Assembly: GCA_024449915.1 (NCBI GenBank)
Contig: JAMZAV010000159.1
Coordinates: 1,834,551-1,898,550 of the forward strand
DNA length: 64,000 nucleotides
Source of the DNA: Sweltsa coloradensis
Lineage: Eukaryota; Arthropoda; Insecta; Plecoptera; Chloroperlidae
Direction of reading: 5' to 3'
In this document: one piece after another, positions 23,555 through 35,562 of the stretch
Layout of the letters: each line of letters opens with the position of its first letter
Position numbering within the stretch: the stretch's first letter is position 1
The notes under the pieces: model-generated
What the model saw: the letters and a program-made list of their open reading frames with translations, nothing else
The model's database searches: none
Told to the model about the DNA's origin: nothing
Translations under genes and position numbers: made by a program

Positions 23555-24411
23555 CTAGGAAAACGCTTAAGTCCCGCCGCGTTGTTGGATGAGCGTAATT
23601 GGTGCATTGAGCTGCATTGTGTTACGCGGATTTTCTGTTGTTCTGTGAAAAAATCATTACTAAGTCGAAGATTTTTTTAAAATTAAATTAAATTAAATTA
23701 AAAATTAACTTAATTTTTTTAATAAATCGTAATTTTTACGTAATTTTAAAAAAAGAAAAAAATCGTAAAATTGCAATTTTCATAAGAAATAATTATTCGA
23801 TTGCGCTCAAATTTTACACGAGTATATTAATTCATGAAATTAAGGTTCTATAAAAAAAATCATTACAATAGGATAAAGCATGTAGGTGTTATATGTCAAA
23901 GAATTGTTTTAAAAAAGAAAAAACCCGTAAAATTTCGATTTTCATGAGAAATAATTTTTCGATTACGCTCAAATTTCACACGATAATTCATAAAATTAAG
24001 GTTCTGTGAAAAAATCATTACAATCGGATAAAGCATGCAGGTGTTATAAGTCGAAGAATTTTTTTAAAAATCGAAGAAAATCGTACAATTGTGTTTTTTA
24101 TGAGAAAAATTTTCCCGATTGCGCTCAAAAACGTGGCAGTTCTAAGTTCAGAGATTTCGAAGGCCTCCATAAAATTTCATCGCAATCGGAGTATCGGTTT
24201 AGCCGGAATCGTGTTAACAAACACACAAAAATACAAAAAAAAAGAAAAAGAAAAAGAAAAAGAAAAAGAAAAAGAAAAAGAAAAAGAAAAAGAAAAAGAA
24301 AAAGAAAAAGAAAAAGAAAAAGAAAAAGAAAAAAAACATTCCGGATTTTTTTCTCCAGTGTAGTGAAATGGAATCTTCGCTTCGCTCGCTACGCTCGCTA
24401 CGCTCATCCAA
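23555..24411 (-). mobile_element. HINE copy 7, type-a 3' end, with expanded microsatellite
   Basis: Left border CTAGGAAAACGCTTAAGTCC, right border CGCTACGCTCATCCAAA. The stretch that is poly(T) in other copies has become a long GAAAAA array (24234-24336) on the plus strand. The terminal GCTCGCTAC unit is duplicated. The arginine/lysine or all-phenylalanine frames here are microsatellite translations. Confidence 0.85.
24234..24336. repeat. (GAAAAA)n microsatellite
   Basis: About 16 nearly perfect hexamer units inside HINE copy 7. The tract occupies the position of the poly(T)/(C,T) tract of the other copies, so it probably grew from that seed. Confidence 0.95.
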
Positions 24412-24664
24412 AAACTCAGTTAGCAAAAACAACAAAAACGAAATCATGAGAAAATTATTCAAGGACATAGAGGATACTTTGACTAATTTTTAATATGATT
24501 AGCATTTTTCTTGTATAAATTGTGTATTCGAAATATGATAAGTGGAGATAAAAAGGCCAAAGATTTAAAACTTTGGGATAATACAGACACTCATGTCTGC
24601 TTTATAGGTGAGATTAACCTAACCCAAACGGTACGATGATGAGCCGCCACACGAATGTTTCTTT

Positions 24665-24950
24665 ATTGATAATTATTTTGTAATGGGAAGCGTGCCCAGT
24701 GTGCAATTCATGCCCCTATTCAGATGTGTATCTAAGTATATGTTGCGGATAGCACAATTATGAAGGGATGTCCAAGGGTTATTTAATAGGACTCAATCCC
24801 TTGAATTCTCATTTACGACCGAGGAAAACTCGGAAAAAAACTTCAGTCCGGATTGCCGGTCTTGATGGGATTTGAATCCGGGACCTCCCGAATCAGATTT
24901 GCGCGCTAAACACTCCAGCCAACTCTGTCGGTGATGCTTACTCGAAAGTT
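24665..24950 (-). mobile_element. tRNA-derived SINE
   Basis: On the minus strand the element opens with a tRNA-like head: an A-box-like TTGGCTGGAGTG (about 24926-24915), then a B box, GGATTCAAATCC, near 24880. A body of about 200 bp follows, shared with 23300-23490. RNA polymerase III promoters in this arrangement define tRNA-derived SINEs. It is not a tRNA gene, because the acceptor and anticodon arms do not form. Confidence 0.65.
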
Positions 24951-27900
24951 AAAACTCCACGTATAAGTATGACAGAATTTGCCGTGTAATAATCAGTGGT
25001 AATAATCATGCGATATGCCGAGGAACTTATGCATTTGTTTAAACTGTAAATAAATGTTTAACATGCACTATATCACATAAGCCCATGTTAAATTACTGCT
25101 TGAACTGTTCTAAATTCAATCTGGATTTTAAAATGAAGAAATCTTTCCGTGAAATATTCAAACGAATCTTCACTCCCAATCGTATTTCGCCACCTAGCGA
25201 TTCTCGATGAGTAGATGAAGGTGTTGCTGTTCTGGTTAATTAGCTAGGCAGTTAGTTCGTTCGTTTCGTGTATCTGACAAAGCTATGTGGGCTCTGCTCC
25301 TTCAGTAAATGTCGCTCCCCTCCTCGCAATGACTTTAGGCTCTGAATGATGCAAAGAGGGCGTTCAACATTATCTCATCGTCGTCCTCGTTCCCAGCCAC
25401 CGCAATCAAAACCACATTTATACTCGAAGATAATTGTAACTTTAACTAAACGCATTATTACAATTACATGGTTATTTCCGAGATTAGTTGTTTCTCCTTT
25501 TTGTTTTGATGGGAATGAAAGTCCTTGACAGGCGCGATGGAGACTGAGAAACGTCCACGATTTATTTGTGGTTTGTGCAATTCAAATTATCAGTATGGAC
25601 GCTGATTTATAATGACAAGCAAATCGGTTCCGTTGATAATCAATCAATTAAAATATTCATGCATTATCTCTTCTAACGACAAAGTGAGTGAAGCATATTG
25701 TCTTTTGTAAAGAGAAAGTCGTTCACAATATTTATAAACAACAGTATTTTCCCAGTCCATTTTCTGATAGTCATTTCATAATAATATCGAGGCAATATAC
25801 GCCAGAGTAGGTCGGCGGTTTCAGTTATGTATCTGTATTATAGATAAACGTTTCCATGTTAGACCGTTAGTGACTTGAGTAGTGTATTTGAGAGAATTGC
25901 TATGTCAGACTATTGTAAATCTCCTCCTCCAATGCAACAATGCTATTGAAATATTGTTTGCTTGAATTTTAAATGAGTAATATTTCCATTAAATTAATAA
26001 TTGATTTTAAGTAGGTTAAATAATTGAAACATCCTTCTTGTCGTCAGTCCACACAAATAATTACGTCATCTGGCACAAAGAATGCTGACATCACAATCTG
26101 GTATATAATGATCATTCAAATCAAAGTCAACAAAATATACAATATTTTAAATAACTATATTATTCATGTGTTATTTGAATGAAAATTCGAATTTCTTGCG
26201 GGACCAAAACTTTCAAGATCTGAAAATTATAAAATGTCGTGTTGTGAAGCATTAAATTGTACTTATTTCATAAAATAAAAACAAAAAATGAACTAAATAA
26301 AAAAAATCGTATTTAGAGTCTACACCCATTTAGTCACAACTGATAGGCCTACGTACACACGAAATTAAGTCTGAAAATGTAATTTCACAGGTGGAGTACA
26401 TTAGATTGATTGCTCTTTACCGGGAGTGTCGTTAGTTATCGGTGACAACCTGTATAACGATACAAATAACAATTCTTGTAAAATTAAGCAATTTTTAATT
26501 TACAAATATGTGGTATAAATTAGAATCATACATGTAGTGTAACGAAAAAATGTACCACAGTACCGTTGTATGAAAAAATAACAGACGCTTATAAACTGAA
26601 TCAGGGATAAAATATTATGATGTTTAAATTCTCCAGTTACGCGATTTGATATGTTAACATGACTTAGGGCTCAAGGAAAGAATGCTCCTTTGTGAATACT
26701 GCGGAAAGCGAACAATTATTGCATGTTCCGTGTTCATCAGTCGATTGTTCACATGCAATCGATCAACCTGTGTCTGTGGTTTGGGGAGATTTGTGCGATC
26801 CTGTAATTCACCCCGCATCGAACCAAATAAACCATATAATCAACGCGGCAATTTAACAATCAAACTTACATTTAACTAACACATAACTTCACAAATAATT
26901 GCATCGACCACTTAGAAATATATTTCCGAAATTATTTTCCCAGAGAAAATAGGTTAAATACTGAAAATTATCTTGATTGAAGGTTCTGCATCAAAACATT
27001 TAAACTCAAATAAAATTTGTTACGATATATTTTCTTTCTGTTCGTGATTAATCTTTTGTAGTTATCAGTCATCATCAATCAGAGGGGGGCAACATTCGTG
27101 GAAACTAGGTAGCCTAGATGGGAACTGTACCGGAATCATTTCTCTACCTGTTAGCCCTTAGGAGACAATCGCGTAGTAAATCATCTTGCGCAGTGGCCTC
27201 CCCGGGAAGGCAAGCACGAGCAGTGCGGGTAGTATCAGAACCTCCTACAAGAGCCAGCCCGTACTGACCATCATGGCTATTTGTGAGGTGAAACACATAA
27301 TCATGGGTTCTGAAGTAAGCTTTCTTTGAGGCTTGAGGCAATGACATGCTTTTAAGCAACCTCACTCTTGACTACACCATTATTATTATTTTATCCTAAC
27401 CACTGTTAAGTTGGAAGGGGCAGCCAGAGCCAGAGCTGGAGCCAAATCCGCTCTCTTTCCCACGATGATCACTAATCGGACGGACATTTACCGAGTTCAT
27501 GTTTGCTAGGTCTATGTTAATGCGCGGCAATTACCTCAAGCTGAACAGTCGGGAAAGTTCCCTTTGACCTCCACAAGTCTGAACAAAGCTGTCGCGAACT
27601 AAGAGATCGGATTGACAAAGTGATTGCTTGGGTTGGGCCACAGTCATTAATAATAATTGGAAGACTGGAGAAATCGATTTGTGTTGTTGATTCAGTTTGT
27701 AGTAGTGTAAGGTGGGAGTGGGACACAGATGAACCCCATGAGTCAGCAATGTTACAGCTACCGGGAGTCTAATTTTAATTGATTGGTTTGTTTAGAATCT
27801 AACGAGCGATTATTAAGACATGGGTGTTGCTTGATGAGGGCAGTCACAAATCAAAACTAACAGCTGGCCGTGTTGAAATAGGACTATCGATATGGTAATT

Positions 27901-28093
27901 GGATTCATTAATTAAATCAGTAACAGATTGGGAATTAATCGTTATGAACATACACACTAAAGTAAATAACATCATAATTATAATAATTAGTAAATAATCA
28001 AATAATATGTATTTGCGATGTTCATTTTTAAGGCTCGAAACGTAAATGAGTTTTCACTTATTTGTAATTCTAATTTACTCAAATTAACAAAAT
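24951..28093. other. Intergenic, no gene recognised
   Basis: AT-rich sequence with frames below 75 codons. A TAGGCCTA octamer lies at 26344-26351. The slightly GC-richer stretch at 27160-27250 and the frame at 27144-27365 match nothing I recognise. Confidence 0.6.
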
Positions 28094-28129
28094 CCTGCGT
28101 TTTGAGGCAACACTGCCTCAAAACGCAGG
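28094..28129. repeat. Perfect inverted repeat: 16-bp arms, 4-base loop
   Basis: Arm 1 is CCTGCGTTTTGAGGCA (28094-28109), the loop ACAC, and arm 2 its exact reverse complement (28114-28129). No coding context is present. It could be a tiny fold-back element, a cruciform-prone site or the stem of a transcript. I see no target duplication. Confidence 0.95.
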
Positions 28130-28199
28130 CCTGGAAAAAAATACGGATTTATGATAATGCGATTAAGTTATGAAATTCACTCCACACAACAACAATTAT

Positions 28200-28339
28200 T
28201 TAAGTGTTGTTGTGTTGTTGTGTTGTGTAATTGTGTGTTGTTTAACATAAGTTTCCAGTGAACAACATGTCATGTGTTGCGAACTGAACGTAACATAAGT
28301 TTCCAGTGAACAACATCTCATGTGTTGCGACTTGAACAT
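28200..28339. repeat. TTGTG-rich simple repeat and 48-bp tandem duplication
   Basis: A TGTTGTTGTG-type simple repeat (28204-28243) is followed by two head-to-tail copies of a 48-bp unit beginning AACATAAGTTTCCAGTGAAC (28244-28291 and 28292-28339), differing at only a few bases. The minus-strand frame through it repeats a short peptide but is not a supported gene. Confidence 0.85.
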
Positions 28340-28975
28340 CAATATGATTTTTGCGAGGCTAAAATTAATCAATAGATATTTGAAACCCCTCAGGAGGAGG
28401 CAGCTCAAACAGGTGCGGACACGTGTTTTCCCGGAGAAACCATATTAAAACCACGTCCATCAAACCCATCAAGTTTTGAGCTGCAAGCGAAATCTACCGT
28501 TGTTCAGTAACCGAACGACTTCCCGGATCTATTTCCAATGCCTTCCAGATCAGTGTTCACTCCCCATGTTGTGGTTTCCTACCAAACTCACCCCGGAGCA
28601 AGCAGAAGGTAAGTGTACCGCAGTGCAGCGATTCGGGACCCTCTGAGGCTGTGGTTGAATTTATTATAAATCTAGGCCCTAAAGCCAAGAACAACAGCTG
28701 ACACTGGTCAGGTTTTTCTAATATTATTATTTGTGTTTCCTTCCTCATGCCTTTTTTATTTCCATGCTATGTCTCTGTTGGAGGAAAGATATAAGTTGGG
28801 AATGTAAAAGAGGTTTATCTTTTACTCAGGGCTCAAGCTGTGACAATCGCGTTGATATGTCTTGGCTATAGCATTATAAATCTACTATATCAATCCAATC
28901 ATAAAAAAAATTACTTAAAAATTAACATTAATCGTTAATTCCTCTTTGTTTACAGTGCAAAAGCATCAACTATAG
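28340..28975. other. Intergenic, no gene recognised
   Basis: No transposon ends or domains seen. The 63-codon minus-strand frame at 28557-28748 is unassigned. Confidence 0.55.
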
Positions 28976-29110
28976 GCCGCCTACGGTGGCTCATTCGTTT
29001 GTGCACATGTCAGAAAGGTTTGGAACCAATGTACGTGGGTTCGATTCCCTCATATCACAAGGGAATCTTAAAATATGTCGTCCGTTCATCTGTATCTATC
29101 ACAAGTCTTA
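28976..29110 (+). mobile_element. tRNA-like SINE fragment
   Basis: An A-box-like TGGCTCATTCGT (28987-28998) and a good B box, GGTTCGATTCC (29038-29048), have the spacing of an internal RNA polymerase III promoter. The bases around them do not fold into a proper tRNA, so this is more likely a SINE head than a tRNA gene. It shares no obvious body with the SINE at 24665-24950. Confidence 0.45.
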
Positions 29111-31420
29111 TCTTCTCGAATAGTATGATCTGAAACAAATACAACACAATCAATGTCAAGAGTTGTTACGAATCTGTACCCTGGAAATCTGCGTTTCATA
29201 AATGGCATACAAAGTTGAACATAGCAATCAATAAAACAAATTTTTGAAAGCTAACAAACCATTCGAAGGCTTTATACGCGGTTTTATATGAATTAACCTA
29301 GATAATGTACAGGTTTATTGTTTGTATTTTTTTAAATAGTAATATCATGTTTGAATAACTCGTGGTAATAAGTCCAGTCCAATTGAAGTCTATATGTAAA
29401 ATGTTCAGAATACTTCGTTGTAAATTTGAATTGAAATAGATTAGGTTTTGATATTAAAATTTGAATAACACATTTCCAATTCTTGACCAACATTTTCTTT
29501 ACCACTAAAACACGTATTGCTATAACCATGCATTGATCCATCCATTTGTAAATCAATTTTTATTAATAATTTTTATATATGAGCGGAATGACTCTGAATA
29601 GTAAATATTTCTACAAAAATAATAGTACTAAACAAAACAAAATAACATTCAGGAATAATTTTTCTCGTGCAAGCAACATAACAAAACGAAACTTTCAATT
29701 TAATGTGATAAAATACCTGAGCTGCCGAATATTTCCCAAACTTTGAAGTTATTTAAAGATTATTGAGATGTATTTATTTAATGTCAGTGTGTACCGGTGT
29801 ACTGTGTACTTTCTGTTCCTCATTGCCGGAATTTCAGTCGTTCATTTATTGAACTTTTAAATTATACTTCTGCGCTACTTGTATGATTTAAATATTTAAT
29901 GGCAATTATTTAATGATATCATCTCAATAAGGGTAAATCATCAAATTACTGCTTCGCAAGTCTTCTCACTAACAGGGAAATGAGAGGTTGTATTGATGTG
30001 TGCCTAACCTAAACGATATAGCTTAAGCAATGACAGACTATTTCCCCCACCTGTAATTTAACCTCAAACACGGTATTTGATTCGTATTCAATCAGACACG
30101 CCATCGGGAGTTTTCGTGAGGCCAGAGGCGTCCACTAAATTATGGTCAACTAAGTAAGTAAGTAAGTACCAAAACCGCACTGGAGGTTGGAATCTCGATT
30201 ATTTCAGTTCAATGTGCACGCGTATTTCCTTTCAAACACATGAATTTAAATTCAAATCACTATTCTTCGAATTGATTATGTTGTTTATTTGTGGTATTGT
30301 GGCTGTGGGCTGCAGCTTGGATCAGGTGTTCGGACCTGCCCAGTAAATAAAGCGATCAGACATGTATCATTACTCGGCAGTAATTTATTCCGATGAACAT
30401 CGCTAGGCAGGGACAATTACAGGTTGGCCGGTGAATATTTAAATTGCGTTTATATTATTTTGATCTCACGCCAAAGCTAGGGAATCCATCTCTCTCCCGG
30501 GGCTCCAGCTGCACGATGCTGCCACCTGGCGGTGAGAGAGTGCGCGACTTATGTTGGGCGCCCACGCAACGGCTCCACCTCACACGACCGCAGGCAAACA
30601 AGAGAAGCATCACATACACAGCGCTAATGAAATTCGATATTGTGGATGCTGTGTGCGTTAAGAATAGAATAATATCTCTTTGACTCATTGACATGATACT
30701 TGCAATAACACTAAAAAGTAGAAACTTAATTGAATCACATCGCTTCTTTTGCTCTACTTTAGAGATAACATTGACTGTTCGTTTGTATTTAAATGTAAGT
30801 AACCATAGTTTTTTTTTTTTAAATTATTATTTGACAAGTAAATAGCCCTCTAGGCATGTTATGAGTTTGAGTATTATGACGTAATTAATCAGCGATTTGA
30901 CAAAACAAAAAAATTGTCCCTTTATTTAGAACAAGAAAATGCCACGCGAAATTTTACTTTCTACCTTTATTTTTTTAAATATGTGTTTTTTTTAAAAAGC
31001 ATTTTAGAATTTAAAAAAATCCGTGATCTTTCAGAGAAAAAAACGCTGATTTTGGATTCCAAATTGGCATCAAAGTTGAAAAAATCCAATTTTGAGTTTA
31101 TTTTCAAAAATTTGTTTTTTTGCAATTTTCCTTTATTTTTCTGTTTCATACACAACTTGATTTTTGCTTACAAAAATCCTCCTAATCATTAGAATTTAAT
31201 GGAGAAAATTTCTACCAATTCCGAACAAAACAAAATTATTATATATATTATAAGTATGAAAAACTGGCATATTTAATTGTGAAGATTTTGAAAAGTGGTG
31301 GTACATGTGTGTACCACTGATCTATACAGGTTTTTAAGGTGGGTAAAATGTTCAATTTCGTATCGTAGCAAACAAATAATTTGGTTATGATGGTGTAAAC
31401 ATTAAATTAATTTTTTTTTA
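29111..31420. other. Intergenic, no gene recognised
   Basis: AT-rich sequence. A GC-rich patch at about 30480-30600 carries overlapping 79-codon frames on both strands with no recognised domain. A GTAA tetranucleotide run occurs near 30150-30165. Confidence 0.55.
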
Positions 31421-31421
31421 A

Positions 31422-31772
31422 ATGTTTAAAACAAAAGTTTCATGTGGTAATTTTACTTCACACATCATTAGCCCTGACTTCTGGACACCCGCGTCGTTCG
31501 ACCAAACGTCTTCTTCGTCTCCTTCTTCTTCTTCTCCTCCTCCTCATGCTTCTTCTTCTCATGCTGGCCGCGCGTTCTGCGCATGCGCCAGCGAACGATG
31601 TGGTTTGAATCATGCACTTTTTCTCACGATCCTCGCGTTGATTCATATTCTCGTTGTTGCCTATGAATGTGGGCGTGTCCATGTTGACCTGGCCCGCGGG
31701 CAACACGCACGTAACACGGTAGTCGCGTGCCAGCAGTGCGACAGAGAGGGTAGACAGCAACATGGTGATTAG
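31422..31772. other. Unassigned GC/CpG-rich island with overlapping frames on both strands
   Basis: A plus-strand frame of 116 codons (31422-31772) and a minus-strand frame of 101 codons (31458-31763) overlap. The first 40 codons of the minus frame have high third-position G+C, like the known gene, and begin with the signal-like MLLSTLSVALLA. It then runs into an arginine stretch produced by a CTT/CTC microsatellite (31505-31562). A GCGCATGCGCC palindrome near 31577 resembles an NRF1/Ewg-type promoter site. It may be an isolated first exon with promoter, or a chance GC-rich block; I do not recognise the protein. Confidence 0.3.
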
Positions 31773-32954
31773 GTGATCCGGTTAACTTACAATTACCCGA
31801 AAGAAGATTCCTCAAACTTTCTCACACAAACTCCGAACTTGATTTTACCGTGCTCTCTTTTGATTAGGATGATTAGATTAGATTATTTTAACGAATGGAC
31901 AACATGGATTTAATACGTTCTAAGCTAGACTACCAATGCTGGAGGCGTTCTGTGTTCTGCAGTCAACTATTTTGGTAATTTGTTTAACTTTGTACATATT
32001 TCGGTAATATCTTCACAGTTGAGTGATTGGACCATGTATACGTAAGAAAAAGGCACGATCAAGTACCTATAAAATTTGCAAACAGTAATGGAGCCCGAAA
32101 TATGCAAATCATAAATTTAAATTACCTGTAATTATGTTATGTATATGTGGTGACCAATAAGTGGACTTGGGTTTATCTATAAAATGTTAACAGATGGTAA
32201 TTTTTTTAATGGACGGTAAATTTCATGTCCGTGGTTTGCTGCGAGTAGGGACGTGTGGGTGGTGTATTGTAGTTGAAGTCACTTATAGTCAACAGACTGC
32301 CTACACCGCACTAAAGCCAATAAGGTGAAGTAAGCGTTGAAATCAATGCACATTGCACATCAATGATCTTTTATAACAAATATTACCATTATAATTGTGG
32401 TGTGTACAAAATGTTTTATTTCTGGTAACGGCATCCTATCATAATCTATGTCCGTCCGTTCGTCTGGCGTGTGTCACGTCTCAGTCTCACGATAAAACCG
32501 AACACGACTTCCGATTGAGACGCGTTTTTGTCATACATTGCCCCTTCAACATGGAGAATACATAATGATTTTTATGACCATGGAGAGAGAGGTTGGTGGA
32601 GAAGGTAAGTGAAAAACACAGAGCCTTGTTAACAATTGCAGGGTATTCATTTTGAACAGGTCCAAAATGAATCAAGAGAATTCTCTTGAAATCTTGATTT
32701 TAGAGTTTTTCTGGATACGTCTGACACGTCGTTTAGGGCTCACCAAAACCGCAAATGGAGAGATAACCCATTCTATTATCTTTGTTGAAATAGAAGAAAA
32801 GTATTTCTTCAAACCCTCCTGGAGGCAGGTCAAGTGTTGAATTATATATTTCTTAAACTAATCTTAAGATTTTATTTCCAACTTACTTGCCGCATTCATT
32901 GCAGCTGGAAAATTGACATTTCGGCTTTCTTTATTGCTGATGTCCACAACACTA

Positions 32955-32955
<1 letters not shown>
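31773..32955. other. Intergenic, no gene recognised
   Basis: AT-rich sequence with no domain, RNA or transposon end that I can support. Confidence 0.6.

Positions 32956-32980
<25 letters not shown>
32956..32980. repeat. Poly(C) tract of about 25 bases
   Basis: An uninterrupted C homopolymer. Its length is likely variable and may be imprecise in the assembly. The opposite strand could form a G-quadruplex. Confidence 0.9.
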
Positions 32981-32986
<6 letters not shown>

Positions 32987-33041
32987 CAAGATTGGTAAGG
33001 TAGCATCAAAAATACATAGCGATATTTACACGCGCGCGACC

Positions 33042-33057
33042 CGGCACCTCCACCAAA
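33042..33057. repeat. Solitary core of the 59-bp minisatellite
   Basis: The sequence CGGCACCTCCACCAAA is identical to the core of the array at 15141-15540, followed by a partially matching CGTGT. It may be a seed or remnant unit nearly 18 kb from the array. Confidence 0.5.
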
Positions 33058-33283
33058 ATCGTGTTTTCTAAATACCAAATACTAGACACAAGTCGAAATT
33101 TCGGGTACTCGCACACACCTAGCTGTCTCTCACTTTCAATTCACCCCGAGAACTTTGGCGGTATTTAGCATTCATGTTAAAGGCGTACATAAATAGACTT
33201 CAATATAACAACAAATAAACAAAATACTTGTGACACACCTCACAACTCATTGCGACACAGTGGTTGAGAACCGCTGTTGTAAT

Positions 33284-34119
33284 GTATAAACTTGATATGG
33301 TGATATATGTGGGGTGGGGTGGTAGCAAGCAGTGAACGGGGTATATCGTCGCGCTTTAAGCCCGCGCGTGCTCAGTTGTATAAACTTGATATGGTGATGG
33401 ATGTGGGGTGGCGTGGTAGCTAGCAGTGAACGGGGTATATCGTCGCGCTTTAGCCCGCGCGTGCTCAGTTGTATAAACTTGATATGGTGATGTATGTGGG
33501 GTGGGGTGGTAGCTAGCAGTGAACGGGGTATATCGTCGCGCTTTAGCCCGCGCGTGCTCAGTTGTATAAACTTGATATGGTGATGTATGTGGGGTGGGGT
33601 GGTAGCTAGCAGTGAACGGGTATATCGTCGCGCTTTAGCCCGCGCGTGCTCAGTTGTATAAACTTGATATGGTGATGTATGTGGGGTGGGGTGGTAGCTA
33701 GCAGTGAACAGAGTATATCGTCGCGCTTTAGCCCGCGCGTGCTCAGTTGTATAAACTTGATATGGTGATGTATGTGGGGTTGGGGTGGTAGCTAGCAGTC
33801 AACGGGTAATATCGTCGCGCTTTAGCCCGCGCGTGCTCAGTTGTATAAACTTGATATGGTGATGTATGTGGGGTGGGGTGGTAGCTAGCAGTGAACGGGG
33901 TATATCGTCGCGCTTTAGCCCGCGCGTGCTCAGTTGTATAAACTTGATATGGTGATGTATGTGGGGGGGGGTGGTAGCTAGCAGTGAACGGGGTATATCG
34001 TCGCGCTTTAGCCCGCGCGTGCTCAGTTGTATAAACTTGATATGGTGATGTATGTGGGGTGGGGTGGTAGCTAGCAGTGAACGGGGTATATCGTCGCGCT
34101 TTAGCCCGCGCGTGCTCAC
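33284..34119. repeat. 93-bp minisatellite, nine units
   Basis: Units start with GTATAAACTTGATATGG at 33284, 33378, 33471, 33564, 33656, 33749, 33843, 33936 and 34029: a period of 92-94 bp, mostly 93. Units are nearly identical and carry a CpG-rich part with GCCCGCGCGTGCTCAG. Because 93 is 31 codons, the minus strand stays open over several units, giving a repeated 31-residue peptide (frame 33799-34236). One- and two-base indels between units break the frame, which argues against selection for a protein. Confidence 0.95.
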
Positions 34120-34424
34120 TCTCCTTATCTGTCCGCTAAGTTGTTGGGTTGGTGCATGGCGGGCGTGGGTAGATGTTCCGCACGGCACGCTCGCGGGCAC
34201 ACGGCTGTTCCCACGGTCCACGCTGCATCTCCCCACGGTCCATCATCGGAGTCCTCCTCATCCTCATCATTATCACTTGCTTTGCTCTGTCCTTCCTTAC
34301 TACCATATTATCTCTTTCCTCTGAGATACATCAAAACATCTACCGTAGACATACTTATTTCTGCATATTGTAGCATTAGTTCTTTTGTTTGACTTTTCGC
34401 ATTTTTTTTTTGAAAATATCATTT
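34120..34424. other. GC-rich sequence flanking the 93-bp array
   Basis: The first 140 bp are GC- and CpG-rich, then a CTC/ATC-rich stretch follows. Three overlapping plus-strand frames cover it without a recognised domain. Confidence 0.45.
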
Positions 34425-35472
34425 TTGGATGAGCGTAGCGAGCGAAGCGAAGATTCCATTACACTACATGAGAAAAAATCCGGAATGTTTTTTTTTTTTT
34501 TTTTTTAGTATTTTTTGTCTGTTCGTTAGCACGATTCCGGCTAAACCGACAGTCCAATCGCGATGAAAATTTTCTAGAGGCCTTCGAAATCTGAACTTAG
34601 AATTGCACGATTCGAAAAATCGATCAAAAAATTATTTCTCATAGAAATCGCAATTTTACGATTTTTTTTTCGATTTTTAAAAATTTCTTCGACTTATAAC
34701 ACCTACATGCTTTATCTGATTAAATTAATGATTTTTTAACAGAACCTTAATTTTATGAATTATATATGTATTCGTGTGAAATTTAAGCGCAATCGAAAAA
34801 GTATTTCTTATTAAAATTGCATTTTAGGATTTTTTAAATTTTTAAAACATTCTTCGACTATAACACCTACATGCTTTATCCGATTGTAATGATTTTTTCA
34901 CAGAACTTAATTTTATGAATTATAATTATCGTGTGAAATTTGAGCGCAATCAAACAATTATTTTTCGTAATAATTGCAATTTTACAAATTTTGCTTGGTG
35001 CTGGGATATTGCTAAGGCTTTTACAATTTTCATTTTTTTTTTAAGTGAAAGGTGTTTAAGATTAAAAAACAATACATCTAATCATTTACCGACGGATTTT
35101 ATAATTTTGTTTTGTTTGATAATATGAATTTTTCCTTTGCATTGTTTGAAAATGTATGTTTTTTGTGAAAAATCTATATTTCCCATATTTTAAATAAAAA
35201 ACTATAAATCTCATCAAAAAAGTGTCCAGTGAATTTGTCAGAATAAGACTTGTGAGCACATTAAGAATAAATTATCCTTTCATCTTAAAAACTGTAGAAG
35301 AAACTAGGAACAATTGTTAGCAATGTGCTAGAATAAAGTTTTGAGATAATAACATTTAAAGTTTATTTAAGTTGTTTTTTGGTAAAACAACAGAAAATCC
35401 GCATAACACATGGCAATCCAATGCACAATTACGCTCATCCAACAACGCGGCGGGACTTAAGCGTTTTCCTAG
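34425..35472 (+). mobile_element. HINE copy 8, type-a 3' end, with unrelated internal segment
   Basis: Starts TTGGATGAGCGTAGCG and ends AAGCGTTTTCCTAG followed by T. Two TATAACACCTACATGC units lie at about 34697 and 34860. From about 34990 to 35380 the sequence is unlike every other copy, then the family sequence resumes at AACAACAGAAAATCCGC. This is a captured or inserted segment of about 390 bp. Confidence 0.8.
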
Positions 35473-35562
35473 TTATTTACACACTTGTCTCTTGTAGGTA
35501 TTGCTAGTTTCCATACTCTCGGTATGTTAAAATTGTTCAAATAAATTTCTCTCGTGGCTTAT

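Noticed and set aside
24006..24468. Frames encoding lysine/arginine-rich or poly-phenylalanine proteins
   Set aside because: They are translations of the GAAAAA microsatellite within HINE copy 7.
33799..34236. 145-codon frame with a repeated 31-residue peptide
   Set aside because: It follows from a 93-bp tandem repeat whose period happens to be divisible by three. Indels break the frame in other units and there is no recognised domain.
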